A stretch of 10,536 nt of DNA from CAMYLR01 sp039588915 (GTDB lineage: Bacteria; Gemmatimonadota; Gemmatimonadetes; JACCXV01; JAHWKZ01): the NCBI GenBank assembly GCA_039588915.1, contig JBDGYV010000065.1, positions 1 to 10,536 on the forward strand. The letters are read 5' to 3'. Position 1 is the first letter of the stretch. Every line of letters starts with the position of its first letter. The notes beneath the pieces were generated by a model. It was not told the DNA's origin. It worked only from the letters and a program-made list of their open reading frames with translations, and did not search any database. Positions 1 through 5,672 of the stretch are shown one piece after another. The position numbers were made by a program, and so were the translations under genes.

Positions 1-759
1 GTCGGTTGGATGCTGCGATCCAAGCTGGCGCCAGGAGCCCGGTGCGCGCTCGAGCACGGCGGTGCGGCACCGGTGATCATGGCCCGTGATGCCGACCTCG
101 ACGACGCGCTACCGCTATTGGCAAAGGGCGGTTTTTACCACGCCGGGCAGGTGTGTGTGTCGGTCCAACGGGTTTTCGCGCACCGCGCCGTAGCGCGTCA
201 AGTGGCCGAGAAGCTGGCCGAGCTGGCGTACGAGATGACGGTCGGCGATCCGACGTTGCCGGTCACCGAGGTCGGTCCGTTGATCCGCGAGGCCGAGGTC
301 ACGCGTGTCGGCGAGTGGGTCGAGGAGGCGATCGACGGTGGCGCCGAACACTTGAGCGGCGCCCGTGAGCTGTCGTCGACGACGTACGCGCCGACGGTGC
401 TCTACGATCCACCATCGAGCGCCAAAGTCAGCACGCTCGAGATCTTTGGTCCGGTTATCGCGGTCTACCCGTACGATCGCATCGACGAAGCGATGGGTCG
501 CGCCAATTCACTTCCGTACGCGTTTCAAGCAGCGGTCTTCACGCGCGATCTCGACACCGCGTTTCGCGCATCGCGCTACCTCGACGCAGCGGCGGTCATG
601 ATCAACGATCACACCGCGTTCCGTGTTGACTGGATGCCGTTCGCCGGGGTTCGCGAGTCGGGGCTCGGCACGGGCGGGATCCCGTACACGATGCAAGACA
701 TGCAACTCGAAAAAATGACGATCGTGCGGTCAGCCGAGCTGGGGTACCCAGGCGGCTGA
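1..759 (+). CDS. NAD(P)-dependent aldehyde dehydrogenase, C-terminal half (5' end outside window)
   Basis: The frame is open from base 1, so this is the C-terminal 252 residues of a protein whose family is usually about 470-490 residues; the ATG at 10 is internal. The enzyme family oxidises aldehydes to acids with NAD(P)+ in the cytoplasm. Visible ALDH landmarks, numbered from base 1, are the general-base Glu18 in EHGG (normally ELGG), the nucleophile Cys52 in AGQVCVSVQRVF, the EIFGPV cofactor-loop motif at 147-152, and the C-terminal PFAGVRESGLG at 213-223. The VCVSVQR context around the cysteine resembles the lactaldehyde, phosphonoacetaldehyde and non-phosphorylating glyceraldehyde-3-phosphate dehydrogenase branch of the superfamily, but the substrate cannot be assigned without the N-terminal half. 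A 52-residue gene follows 40 bases downstream on the same strand. Family assignment is very secure; substrate is unknown. Confidence 0.95.
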   Translation, partial: VGWMLRSKLAPGARCALEHGGAAPVIMARDADLDDALPLLAKGGFYHAGQVCVSVQRVFAHRAVARQVAEKLAELAYEMTVGDPTLPVTEVGPLIREAEVTRVGEWVEEAIDGGAEHLSGARELSSTTYAPTVLYDPPSSAKVSTLEIFGPVIAVYPYDRIDEAMGRANSLPYAFQAAVFTRDLDTAFRASRYLDAAAVMINDHTAFRVDWMPFAGVRESGLGTGGIPYTMQDMQLEKMTIVRSAELGYPGG

Positions 760-799
760 GGGGCACCTTCCCTTAAACTCTCACGCCGGAGGACCCCCG

Positions 800-958
800 A
801 TGGAGATCCCGACAGAAGCGTACGAACGCATCGAAGCCCAGATCACGAGCGATGCGAGCCCCGTCGGCATCGATGCCAAGAAGACCCACGTCATGATCCT
901 GTACAAGCTGATGGAGATAGAGAAGCGACTGGAGCGACTGGAGCGACTGAGGAGCTAG
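800..958 (+). CDS. Small conserved-looking 52-residue protein with C-terminal coiled-coil helix
   Basis: This short ORF starts at ATG 800, seven bases after a strong Shine-Dalgarno (GGAGG near 789-793), and ends at TAG 956-958. The product is acidic and helical. A central segment reading VGIDAKKTHVMIL is followed by a heptad-like tail (KLMEIEKRLERLERL) that should form a short coiled coil and may dimerise. I recall similar short proteins with a VGIDA-KTH-I-L-KL core in other bacteria, usually of unknown function; that is memory, not a search. The gene follows the aldehyde dehydrogenase by 40 bases and could be co-transcribed with it. It converges on the diheme-motif gene, the two stop codons being four bases apart. 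There is no signal peptide, membrane segment or cysteine. Function unknown. Confidence 0.75.
   Translation: MEIPTEAYERIEAQITSDASPVGIDAKKTHVMILYKLMEIEKRLERLERLRS
925..951 (+). repeat. Three tandem 9-bp units within the small gene
   Basis: The unit GCGACTGGA occurs at 925-933 and 934-942. A third copy at 943-951 differs in its last two bases. It encodes repeated Arg-Leu-Glu at the end of the coiled-coil helix. In-frame slippage at such a repeat would lengthen or shorten the helix without a frameshift. Confidence 0.8.
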
Positions 959-962
959 ACGA

Positions 963-1211
963 TCAGTCCCACACGTTCCCGTGGCACGAGAAGCATGACG
1001 GCTCACCGTTGTCGCCACCCCGCAAATCGGCCCCGTGACACTGCACGCAATTCTCGGTGGGATCGGTGAGTCCCGGGCGGTGAAACGCGCCTCCTCGCCG
1101 AACCGTGTGGCCTTCGAGGCCCTCCGGCGGCGCGGTCGGGCTACTCGAGCTGCCGCACGACAACCCGAGCGTGATCGCCACCACCGACAGCGTTGTTCGA
1201 CCGAGTGTCAT
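963..1211 (-). CDS. Small exported protein with two CXXCH haem-binding motifs
   Basis: The product is 82 residues if translation starts at the ATG at 1211. It has a hydrophobic N-terminal segment (about 6-18) ending in Cys19 and a Ser/Pro/Thr-rich linker, so it is probably a lipoprotein or secreted protein; the lipobox GLSC is not canonical. The C-terminal half holds two haem c attachment motifs, CVQCH at 55-59 and CFSCH at 73-77, joined by an ADLRGG segment. This is typical of small multihaem cytochromes and of cytochrome tails of exported proteins. No distal Met ligand domain is evident, so a compact diheme electron carrier is the likeliest role. The start lies seven bases beyond the stop of the CMD-family gene, with no clear Shine-Dalgarno, suggesting translational coupling. 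The reading frame stays open upstream to 1379 but there it merely shadows the CMD gene. Confidence 0.75.
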   Translation of the reverse strand: MTLGRTTLSVVAITLGLSCGSSSSPTAPPEGLEGHTVRRGGAFHRPGLTDPTENCVQCHGADLRGGDNGEPSCFSCHGNVWD

Positions 1212-1218
1212 GACCGCG

Positions 1219-1539
1219 CTAGCCGGCTTTCGGCAACTCGTCGTGAATCCACGTCCACGCTGCCACCGTGCTCGGCAACCCAAGCGTACCCGCGGCCAAT
1301 GCCACGACTTGCTCCAGCGCCTCGACATCGATCCCCTGGGCGATCGCCTTGCGGACGCTCGAGTGAACGGCGCCCTCACGCATCGCGCCGATCGCGATGC
1401 CGAGCTTGATCAATCGAGCTGTATCAGCTTCCAACGGACCCTTTTTGCCGCCCTTCCCGATCAGGTCCCACGCCTGAGCTAGCTCGGGGTACCGCGTAAC
1501 GAACTCGGTGTAAGTCGATGGTGGTTTTGGTAGTGTCAT
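1219..1539 (-). CDS. Carboxymuconolactone decarboxylase (CMD) / AhpD-fold family protein without redox cysteines
   Basis: A 106-residue all-helical protein with the usual length and pattern of small CMD-family proteins: a core of GIAIGAMREGAVHSSVRKA (about 47-65), then a helix starting GIDVEALEQVV and the TLGLPSTVAA segment. AhpD-type members carry a CxxC pair in the core helix for thiol peroxidase chemistry. This protein contains no cysteine at all; the His is kept (His59). It is therefore unlikely to be a peroxidase and may act on a lactone or keto acid, or be structural. The start has two AGGAGA Shine-Dalgarno-like copies upstream (within 1541-1558). Its ATG lies one base past the stop of the BKACE gene, so the two are almost certainly translated from one mRNA. 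The substrate may be related to that of the BKACE enzyme; this is inferred from position only. Confidence 0.85.
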   Translation of the reverse strand: MTLPKPPSTYTEFVTRYPELAQAWDLIGKGGKKGPLEADTARLIKLGIAIGAMREGAVHSSVRKAIAQGIDVEALEQVVALAAGTLGLPSTVAAWTWIHDELPKAG

Positions 1540-1540
1540 C

Positions 1541-2329
1541 TCACTCTCCTGATCTCCTGACTCCCCTCAACAGCCGTCTCCGGCCGCGCGCGACGCGAAC
1601 CAGGTTCGCGTTGTCACGCGCCAGCGAGCCATCCGGAAGTATTAGTGTGTCCTCGAGACCGATACGGGTTTCGTAACGGCGTACGATCGCGATGTCGATC
1701 AACGGCCATGTCGTCGGGCCAAAGCCATGCAGCAAGCGCGGCGCTCCGACCCGCTCGGCGTCGAGCTCGTGTTCGATCTCGCTCACCCTTTCGAGCGCCA
1801 GTGCGCTATCCCGCTCGCGCGGCTGCAACACCACTCGAACGCACTGGTCGGCCAACCCGCTGGCGAGAAACGTCTCGGCCGCCTGCCGATCGTTGAGGCC
1901 GATCTCGACACCGACGCCGAGCTCGATCAGCGCCTTCATCAGATCGACCGCGCCCCGCTCGTTGAAGTTGACCGATGCGAAGTCGGGTTTCTCCCGCCAC
2001 TTCCGTACTGTGCGCAACCGCTTATCTGCGTCGGGAACGATCCACGCGGCGGTACTGATCCCGATCGGCGTGTCGGGGCACGCGTGACGAACGGCCTTGA
2101 GCGTCGCGTCGACATCGTCAGCGGCAAGGCTCTCGATACGAGTCGTGTTTCGAACATGCACATGGATCGCGTTGGCACTGGCACCCACCGCTCGACGGCT
2201 TTCGCGTGCGAGCTGTTTCGGTGTGACCGGCAGTCGCGAGTGCTCGTTCGGATCCCGCGAGCCGTTGAGCGCGGCTTTGAGTACCAGCCCCTCGTCGGGC
2301 TCGGTCTCTAGCTCTCCGGGGAATACCAT
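1541..2329 (-). CDS. BKACE family (DUF849) beta-keto acid cleavage enzyme
   Basis: BKACE enzymes condense a beta-keto acid with acetyl-CoA to give acetoacetate and a new CoA ester, using a zinc-bound TIM barrel in the cytoplasm; the founding member is Kce of lysine fermentation. From the ATG at 2329 the protein has 262 residues. Landmarks are LKAALNGSRD at 18-27, the conserved LPVTP at 33-37, the zinc-binding His-x-His in AIHVHVRN (His56 and His58), GISTAAWI at 90-97, SVNFNERG at 119-126, EIGLNDRQAAE at 142-152, and TRIGLEDTLILPDG at 221-234, which carries the Glu expected as third zinc ligand. Length is slightly below the usual 270-310. The ATG overlaps the glycosylase gene by 22 bases; a GTG at 2359 with a GGGGTGA upstream is an alternative start. 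The frame is confident; the actual keto acid is not predictable. Confidence 0.92.
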   Translation of the reverse strand: MVFPGELETEPDEGLVLKAALNGSRDPNEHSRLPVTPKQLARESRRAVGASANAIHVHVRNTTRIESLAADDVDATLKAVRHACPDTPIGISTAAWIVPDADKRLRTVRKWREKPDFASVNFNERGAVDLMKALIELGVGVEIGLNDRQAAETFLASGLADQCVRVVLQPRERDSALALERVSEIEHELDAERVGAPRLLHGFGPTTWPLIDIAIVRRYETRIGLEDTLILPDGSLARDNANLVRVARGRRRLLRGVRRSGE

Positions 2330-3225
2330 AGATCGAACCAGTACGCGAGAGCGCGCCACTCACCCCATTTGTCGTAGATCTTGAGCATCCGTTTGTCGGT
2401 CGGTGGCCTGCGCGCCTTTGGGAAGTATCTCTCTTTCACGAATCCTCGAAACACCGTATCGAGCCCGATTCTATCGTACCGACCGAGCACGGCCAAGACG
2501 TGGGCTGCCGCGTAGGGTCCGATGCCTGGGAGTTCGAGGATCTCGGCCTCGAGCTCCGCGGTCGATCCGTCCCATGATTCCCAGCGATCGAAGTCGAGGC
2601 GGCCGCTGGCCACAGTTCGGGCGATCGCGGCTAGAGATTCGGCCCGATATCCCCAACGGCCATCTTTACGCAACCGCTTGGCGCCGATCGCCGCGACCCG
2701 ATCCGCTGTAGGGAAAACCCCTCCACCGTCCGCCAACGCGACGAGGTTGGCGACCATCGATTTCGTCCCGGCCCATGTCGTATTCGTCGTAGCCAGAATC
2801 TTGACGATGTCCTCGAACAGCGTCGGTGACCGCATCAGTCGCCCGAAACCGGTCCGCTCTGCGTGCACGTACGGTTCGCCGGCTTCGCGACACCGGGTGT
2901 AGAACGGCTCGAGGTCGTCGTCGATCCGCAGGAAGTGTCCCACTGCGGATCGAACCGCCGTCCATTCGGGCGGGCTCAAACCCGCGCGCGCGCCACGTCC
3001 TCTGGTGACCCGTGCGACGAGCGGCTTGCCACGCCCACCCGGTTGGCTCAGCATGACCTGTGTCACGTGACCGCCAGGCAGGCGATACCGATACTCGAGC
3101 GTCCGGCGCTCGTAGTCACCCGAGAACGGCGCCAAAACGCACCAACCGCTCGACCAAACCGTTGAGCGAAACGCAAAATCTTTCGGGACAGAAAACCGGC
3201 GGGTAATCGTGCGACTAAGCGTCAG
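2308..3225 (-). CDS. HhH-GPD DNA glycosylase (AlkA/OGG1-like), start codon uncertain
   Basis: About 300 residues of base-excision-repair glycosylase, acting on damaged bases in DNA. Positions are numbered from the CTG at 3225. An N-terminal domain contains FSVPKDFAFRSTVWSSGWC (11-29). The helical core begins with LFEDIVKILATTNTTWAG (137-154). The helix-hairpin-helix motif LPGIGPYAA lies at 232-240 and the catalytic Asp256 in GLDTVFRGF. The Lys that gives OGG1 and Nth lyase activity is replaced by Tyr in the hairpin, and no C-terminal 4Fe-4S cysteines exist, so a monofunctional glycosylase is expected. The homology-like sequence begins near 3207, yet no ATG, GTG or TTG in this frame lies between there and 3291. 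Candidate starts are CTG 3225, ATT 3207, or ATG 3291/3297, which would overlap the TPR remnant. The end overlaps the BKACE gene. Family is sure, 5' boundary is not. Confidence 0.85.
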   Translation of the reverse strand: MTLSRTITRRFSVPKDFAFRSTVWSSGWCVLAPFSGDYERRTLEYRYRLPGGHVTQVMLSQPGGRGKPLVARVTRGRGARAGLSPPEWTAVRSAVGHFLRIDDDLEPFYTRCREAGEPYVHAERTGFGRLMRSPTLFEDIVKILATTNTTWAGTKSMVANLVALADGGGVFPTADRVAAIGAKRLRKDGRWGYRAESLAAIARTVASGRLDFDRWESWDGSTAELEAEILELPGIGPYAAAHVLAVLGRYDRIGLDTVFRGFVKERYFPKARRPPTDKRMLKIYDKWGEWRALAYWFDLWYSPES

Positions 3226-3470
3226 TCCAACCCCATCTTCTCGAGTAGCTCGGCGTTTCGTACATCTGGTCGATGACCGCGAACGCTCCATCCACATCGC
3301 CCAACATCGCGCGGATCGTTGCGCGGAACATGAACGGGCGGCCCGGCCGGTCGTTAAACTCCTTCTGTTCCTCCCCAGTACCCGCGTTTGCCCCGCTCGC
3401 GCCATACGGCTTCAAGCCCATCGAGCACGGTCGGGTCGCCCCGGCCCTCAAACGCCTCGGCCGAACCACA
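3215..3470 (-). pseudogene. TPR-like C-terminal remnant with a one-base frameshift
   Basis: Two overlapping minus-strand frames join into one plausible protein. The first, open from 3470 to the TAA at 3354-3356, reads ...DPTVLDGLEAVWRERGKRGYW. The second continues with EEQKEFNDRPGRPFMFRAT, then AMLGDVDGAFAVIDQMYE, and stops at TAG 3215-3217. Removing one G from the four-G run at 3373-3376 fuses them as ...RGYWEEQKEFNDRPG.... The pattern (AMLGDVDGAFAVIDQMYE) is that of the last tetratricopeptide helices in cyclase-TPR or regulator-TPR proteins. The first frame hits a stop at 3471-3473 inside the end of the membrane-protein gene, so no complete TPR array is present. I read it as a decayed fragment. 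Alternatives are a sequencing error in the G run, or a short real ORF from ATG 3421 to 3215 (68 residues). Confidence 0.55.
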
Positions 3471-3912
3471 TCAATCGCACGAAATGTCTCAACCCGACCA
3501 GGATCGGAAACGCGAAGCCGAGGCCCAGCCACAGTGCACCCGGCAAGTCGGCGGGGCTGCCTTCCAGCGTTCCCCAGACTATGAGCGCCAGGAACGTCCC
3601 CGCCGAGAGGCCGCCAATCGCCAGCGACCCGAGTAACAGCTTGCGTTGCGGTTCGGGCATCGGCCCGCTCGACAGAACCGCCGCCCAGAGACCCGGGAGG
3701 CCGAGCAATCCGCCGACCGCCATCAAGAAGAAGGGCAGCAGGAACGCCGCGAACATGAAGCTGGGGAGATCGCTGCCGGGCATGAACATGCCGGTCAGCG
3801 AGAGGCCGAACGCGAGGAACCCGATCATCGCGATAGGCAAGAGCAGGAACGTCGCCAGGCCGGGGCCGAGCAGTAGCTCGACGACAAACAGTGCTTTTTT
3901 GATCGCTTCCAT
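3448..3912 (-). CDS. Hypothetical multi-pass inner-membrane protein
   Basis: A 154-residue hydrophobic protein from the ATG at 3912. I see four to five membrane segments at about 7-40 (possibly two helices, through LLLPIAMIGFLAFGL), 50-65 (PSFMFAAFLLPFFLMA), 66-84 (glycine-rich, VGGLLGLPGLWAA), 91-114 (LLLGSLAIGGLSAGTFLALIVW) and 124-140 (GALWLGLGFAFPILVGL). The C-terminus is basic and short. No catalytic or binding motif is recognisable and I do not assign a family. The Shine-Dalgarno is weak (GAGG about 12 bases upstream). It is the first gene of the minus-strand run leading to the glycosylase and BKACE genes and lies divergent to the cupin lipoprotein. The frame is open upstream to 4005, but residues before 3912 look non-coding. 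Confidence 0.75.
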   Translation of the reverse strand: MEAIKKALFVVELLLGPGLATFLLLPIAMIGFLAFGLSLTGMFMPGSDLPSFMFAAFLLPFFLMAVGGLLGLPGLWAAVLSSGPMPEPQRKLLLGSLAIGGLSAGTFLALIVWGTLEGSPADLPGALWLGLGFAFPILVGLRHFVRLMWFGRGV

Positions 3913-3943
3913 GTCGATCCCAAACCTCGGCAATCGTATCTCG

Positions 3944-3969
3944 GGCCGCCAGATGGCCGTTTGGCGGCC
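3944..3969. promoter_or_regulatory. 8-bp inverted repeat in the divergent intergenic region
   Basis: GGCCGCCA at 3944-3951 and its exact reverse complement at 3962-3969 flank a ten-base spacer, in the 132-base gap between the divergent membrane-protein and cupin-lipoprotein genes. It could be an operator or a hairpin in either 5' leader. I could not find a convincing -35/-10 pair in this gap for either gene. Confidence 0.25.
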
Positions 3970-4044
3970 GTCGCGCTGAGGAGCTACGTTAGGGCCACCT
4001 ACCAACCAGCCAATGAAGCGTTTTCAAGCCATCCAGGGGGGATT

Positions 4045-4773
4045 TTGAAGAGATTCGAACGAATTGCGGGTCTGATGTTGATGTTGTTTGTGATCGCAGC
4101 CTGCGGACAACAGGCTCAGGAAGCTGCCACGGAGGAACCGGCGGAGCCGGTCACGACCGAGACAACGAGCGCGGTGCGCCAGGCGTATCCGAATCTGCCT
4201 TCAGACGTGGTGTTCGAGAACGACCAGATCGTCGCGCAGCGAATCACGGCTGAATCCGGCACCTGGGCCGGCGAGCATTCGCACCCCGGGGGTCAGATCG
4301 CGGTCGTGCTCAAGGGTGGAACGGTCACCTATCGTGAGGGCGGTGAGGACACCGAACGGACCTTCGCCGACGGCGAAGTGCTCTTCGTGGATCCGGTTGA
4401 GTCACACGACTACGAGATCACCAGCGACTCGAGTCTGGACTTCGTGATGATCACGCTGGCACCGGGCGAAGCGGGAAGCGCCCCGCCACAGGACTATCCC
4501 AACAGTCCGGCCGAAGTGGAGCTCGAGAACGACCGCGTCATCGTGCAGCGGCTGACCAACGAGCCGGGTAACTGGGTCGGCGAACACGCGCATGTCGACA
4601 ATCAGCTCGTGGTCGTGCTAAACGGTTCAACGCTCACGTATCGCGAAGGCGGCGAGGACACCGAGCGGACGTTCACCGCCGGCGAGGTGTTCATGGTCGA
4701 CACGACCGTGGCGCACGACCACGCGGTCACCGGCGAGTCAGGCGTCGAAAGCATCCTGATTACGCTGAAGTAG
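4045..4773 (+). CDS. Lipoprotein with two tandem cupin-like domains
   Basis: With the TTG start at 4045 the protein has 242 residues. It has a basic n-region (LKRFER), a hydrophobic core and lipobox IAAC with Cys20, so it is an exported lipoprotein. The TTG is preceded by a G-rich Shine-Dalgarno (AGGGGGGA, 4035-4042). An ATG at 4075 would lose the charged n-region. After an acidic Thr/Glu linker come two copies of a cupin barrel, at 49-138 and 151-241. Each has the HxH of cupin motif 1 (His78/His80; His181/His183) and a motif 2 histidine (His121; His224). They share the stretch REGGEDTERTF exactly. The usual motif 1 Glu is Gln in both copies (HPGGQ, HVDNQ). Metal binding with a carbohydrate- or small-molecule-binding role in the periplasm is plausible, but the substrate is unknown. 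It is a single-gene unit ending just before a strong hairpin. Confidence 0.85.
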   Translation: MKRFERIAGLMLMLFVIAACGQQAQEAATEEPAEPVTTETTSAVRQAYPNLPSDVVFENDQIVAQRITAESGTWAGEHSHPGGQIAVVLKGGTVTYREGGEDTERTFADGEVLFVDPVESHDYEITSDSSLDFVMITLAPGEAGSAPPQDYPNSPAEVELENDRVIVQRLTNEPGNWVGEHAHVDNQLVVVLNGSTLTYREGGEDTERTFTAGEVFMVDTTVAHDHAVTGESGVESILITLK

Positions 4774-4803
4774 AACGTTTTCAAGCAGAGATTTGGCAGT
4801 AAA

Positions 4804-4832
4804 GACGGGCGGCGCGTGACGCGCCGCCTGTC
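4804..4832. terminator. 13-bp stem, 3-base loop hairpin between convergent genes
   Basis: The arms 4804-4816 and 4820-4832 pair over 13 base pairs (one G-T pair) around a TGA loop; the arms are almost entirely G and C. It lies 31 bases after the cupin lipoprotein stop and 32 bases from the stop of the convergent membrane-protein gene, as expected of a two-way terminator. No T run follows on either strand, so intrinsic termination may be weak and the element may instead protect 3' ends of mRNA. Confidence 0.65.
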
Positions 4833-4863
4833 CTACTTCATGACCCTACGTATGTCCCGCGAT

Positions 4864-5262
4864 CTATTCAACTGACGGCTCCAAGCGCTCTCTAAACGGT
4901 GTCCAGAGCGTCAAGACGTTGAGCCCGAACAGAATCGTTGCGCCCATCCCGATCGGAGCGATGTCCGGCCGACTGGCGAGGAACAGGCTCCGCGACATGA
5001 GCGCCGACAAGAGCATCAGCAACACGCTGCCCAGCAGCGCGGTGCCGACAAACGGGCGGCTGAGCGCCGGCCGAGAGAACTGAACGCCCCACAGCGCGAG
5101 CAGCGACGCGGCGGCCGGAATAAAGAAGATGAACCAACCGATTATGGCTGCGGTGTCGACTTCTTCATGCAACACGCCGAGCAGCTTCCCGACCGGTATC
5201 AAAACCAGCACCGTCACCGCCATCGCATTTCCGACGATCAGCAAGACTCGCAGCTGTTTCAT
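4864..5262 (-). CDS. Four-helix membrane protein, paralogue B of a tandem pair
   Basis: A 132-residue membrane protein beginning MKQLRVLLIVGNA. Four hydrophobic segments are visible at about 5-28, 38-61, 71-92 and 99-118, with conserved ALWGVQFS, RPDIAPI and GLNVL-LWTPFR boxes. It aligns without gaps to the preceding gene: by hand about 72 of 131 positions are identical. Its ATG shares one base with the upstream stop codon (TGATG at 5260-5264), so it is translationally coupled. There are no cysteines or obvious catalytic residues. Aligned basic and acidic residues (Arg5, Arg77, Asp79 region) border the helices. Function unknown. Its position as the third gene after a nucleotidyl cyclase suggests a membrane role linked to that signalling protein, but this is only context. 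The last residues (RLEPSVE) diverge from its partner. Confidence 0.85.
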   Translation of the reverse strand: MKQLRVLLIVGNAMAVTVLVLIPVGKLLGVLHEEVDTAAIIGWFIFFIPAAASLLALWGVQFSRPALSRPFVGTALLGSVLLMLLSALMSRSLFLASRPDIAPIGMGATILFGLNVLTLWTPFRERLEPSVE

Positions 5263-5657
5263 CAGCTTGTGCGCGCTTTGCGCGTCCTGAACGGCGTCCA
5301 GAGCGCCAAGACATTGAGCCCGAGCAGCATCATCACCGCGATCGCAATCGGAGCGATGTCCGGCCGACCGACCAGGTAGAAACTCCGCGCGAAGATCGCC
5401 GACACCATCATCAACATGACACTGCCGACAACTGCAGTTGCAACGAACGGTCGGACCAGCCTCGCATGTGAGAACTGGACTCCCCAAAGCGCGGAAAGAG
5501 ACGCCAGCCCCACAACCGTGTGGAGCAACCACCCGATGAAAGCCGTGTCAGTGAATCCCCGCTCGAGCGCACCGACCAACTTCCCCGCCGGTACCATGAG
5601 CAATAAGATCACCACCGCCGCATTACCAACGATCAGCAATAACCGAAGTTGTTTCAT
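5262..5657 (-). CDS. Four-helix membrane protein, paralogue A of a tandem pair
   Basis: A 131-residue protein, MKQLRLLLIVGNA at the start, with the same four-helix layout as its downstream neighbour and the same invariant boxes (ALWGVQFS, RPFV, RPDIAPI, GLNVL, LWTPFR). The short loop after helix 1 (ALERGFTDT) differs most. Its ATG lies 15 bases after the cyclase stop codon, with only a weak purine stretch as ribosome binding site. A recent duplication is less likely than an old one, since the two copies differ at roughly 45 percent of residues but have kept identical length. That suggests both are under selection, perhaps as a heteromeric pair. I do not recognise a named family. Confidence 0.85.
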   Translation of the reverse strand: MKQLRLLLIVGNAAVVILLLMVPAGKLVGALERGFTDTAFIGWLLHTVVGLASLSALWGVQFSHARLVRPFVATAVVGSVMLMMVSAIFARSFYLVGRPDIAPIAIAVMMLLGLNVLALWTPFRTRKARTS

Positions 5658-5672
5658 CGCTCGCTTTCGCGG

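Noticed and set aside
963..1379. 138-residue reading of the diheme-motif protein
   Set aside because: The first 56 residues are Arg-rich and out of frame with the CMD gene they overlap; the export signal begins at the ATG at 1211.
1727..2311. 194-codon plus-strand frame
   Set aside because: Complementary to the BKACE gene, whose motifs are clear; no ribosome binding site, and it looks like a codon-position shadow.
3913..4044. Possible -35 (TTGAAA) for the membrane-protein operon
   Set aside because: No acceptable -10 box occurs at 16-18 bases, so I could not support a promoter here.
3961..4773. 270-residue reading of the cupin lipoprotein from the upstream start
   Set aside because: The extra N-terminal residues precede a typical lipoprotein signal and have no hydrophobic or charged logic; the TTG at 4045 follows a G-rich ribosome binding site.
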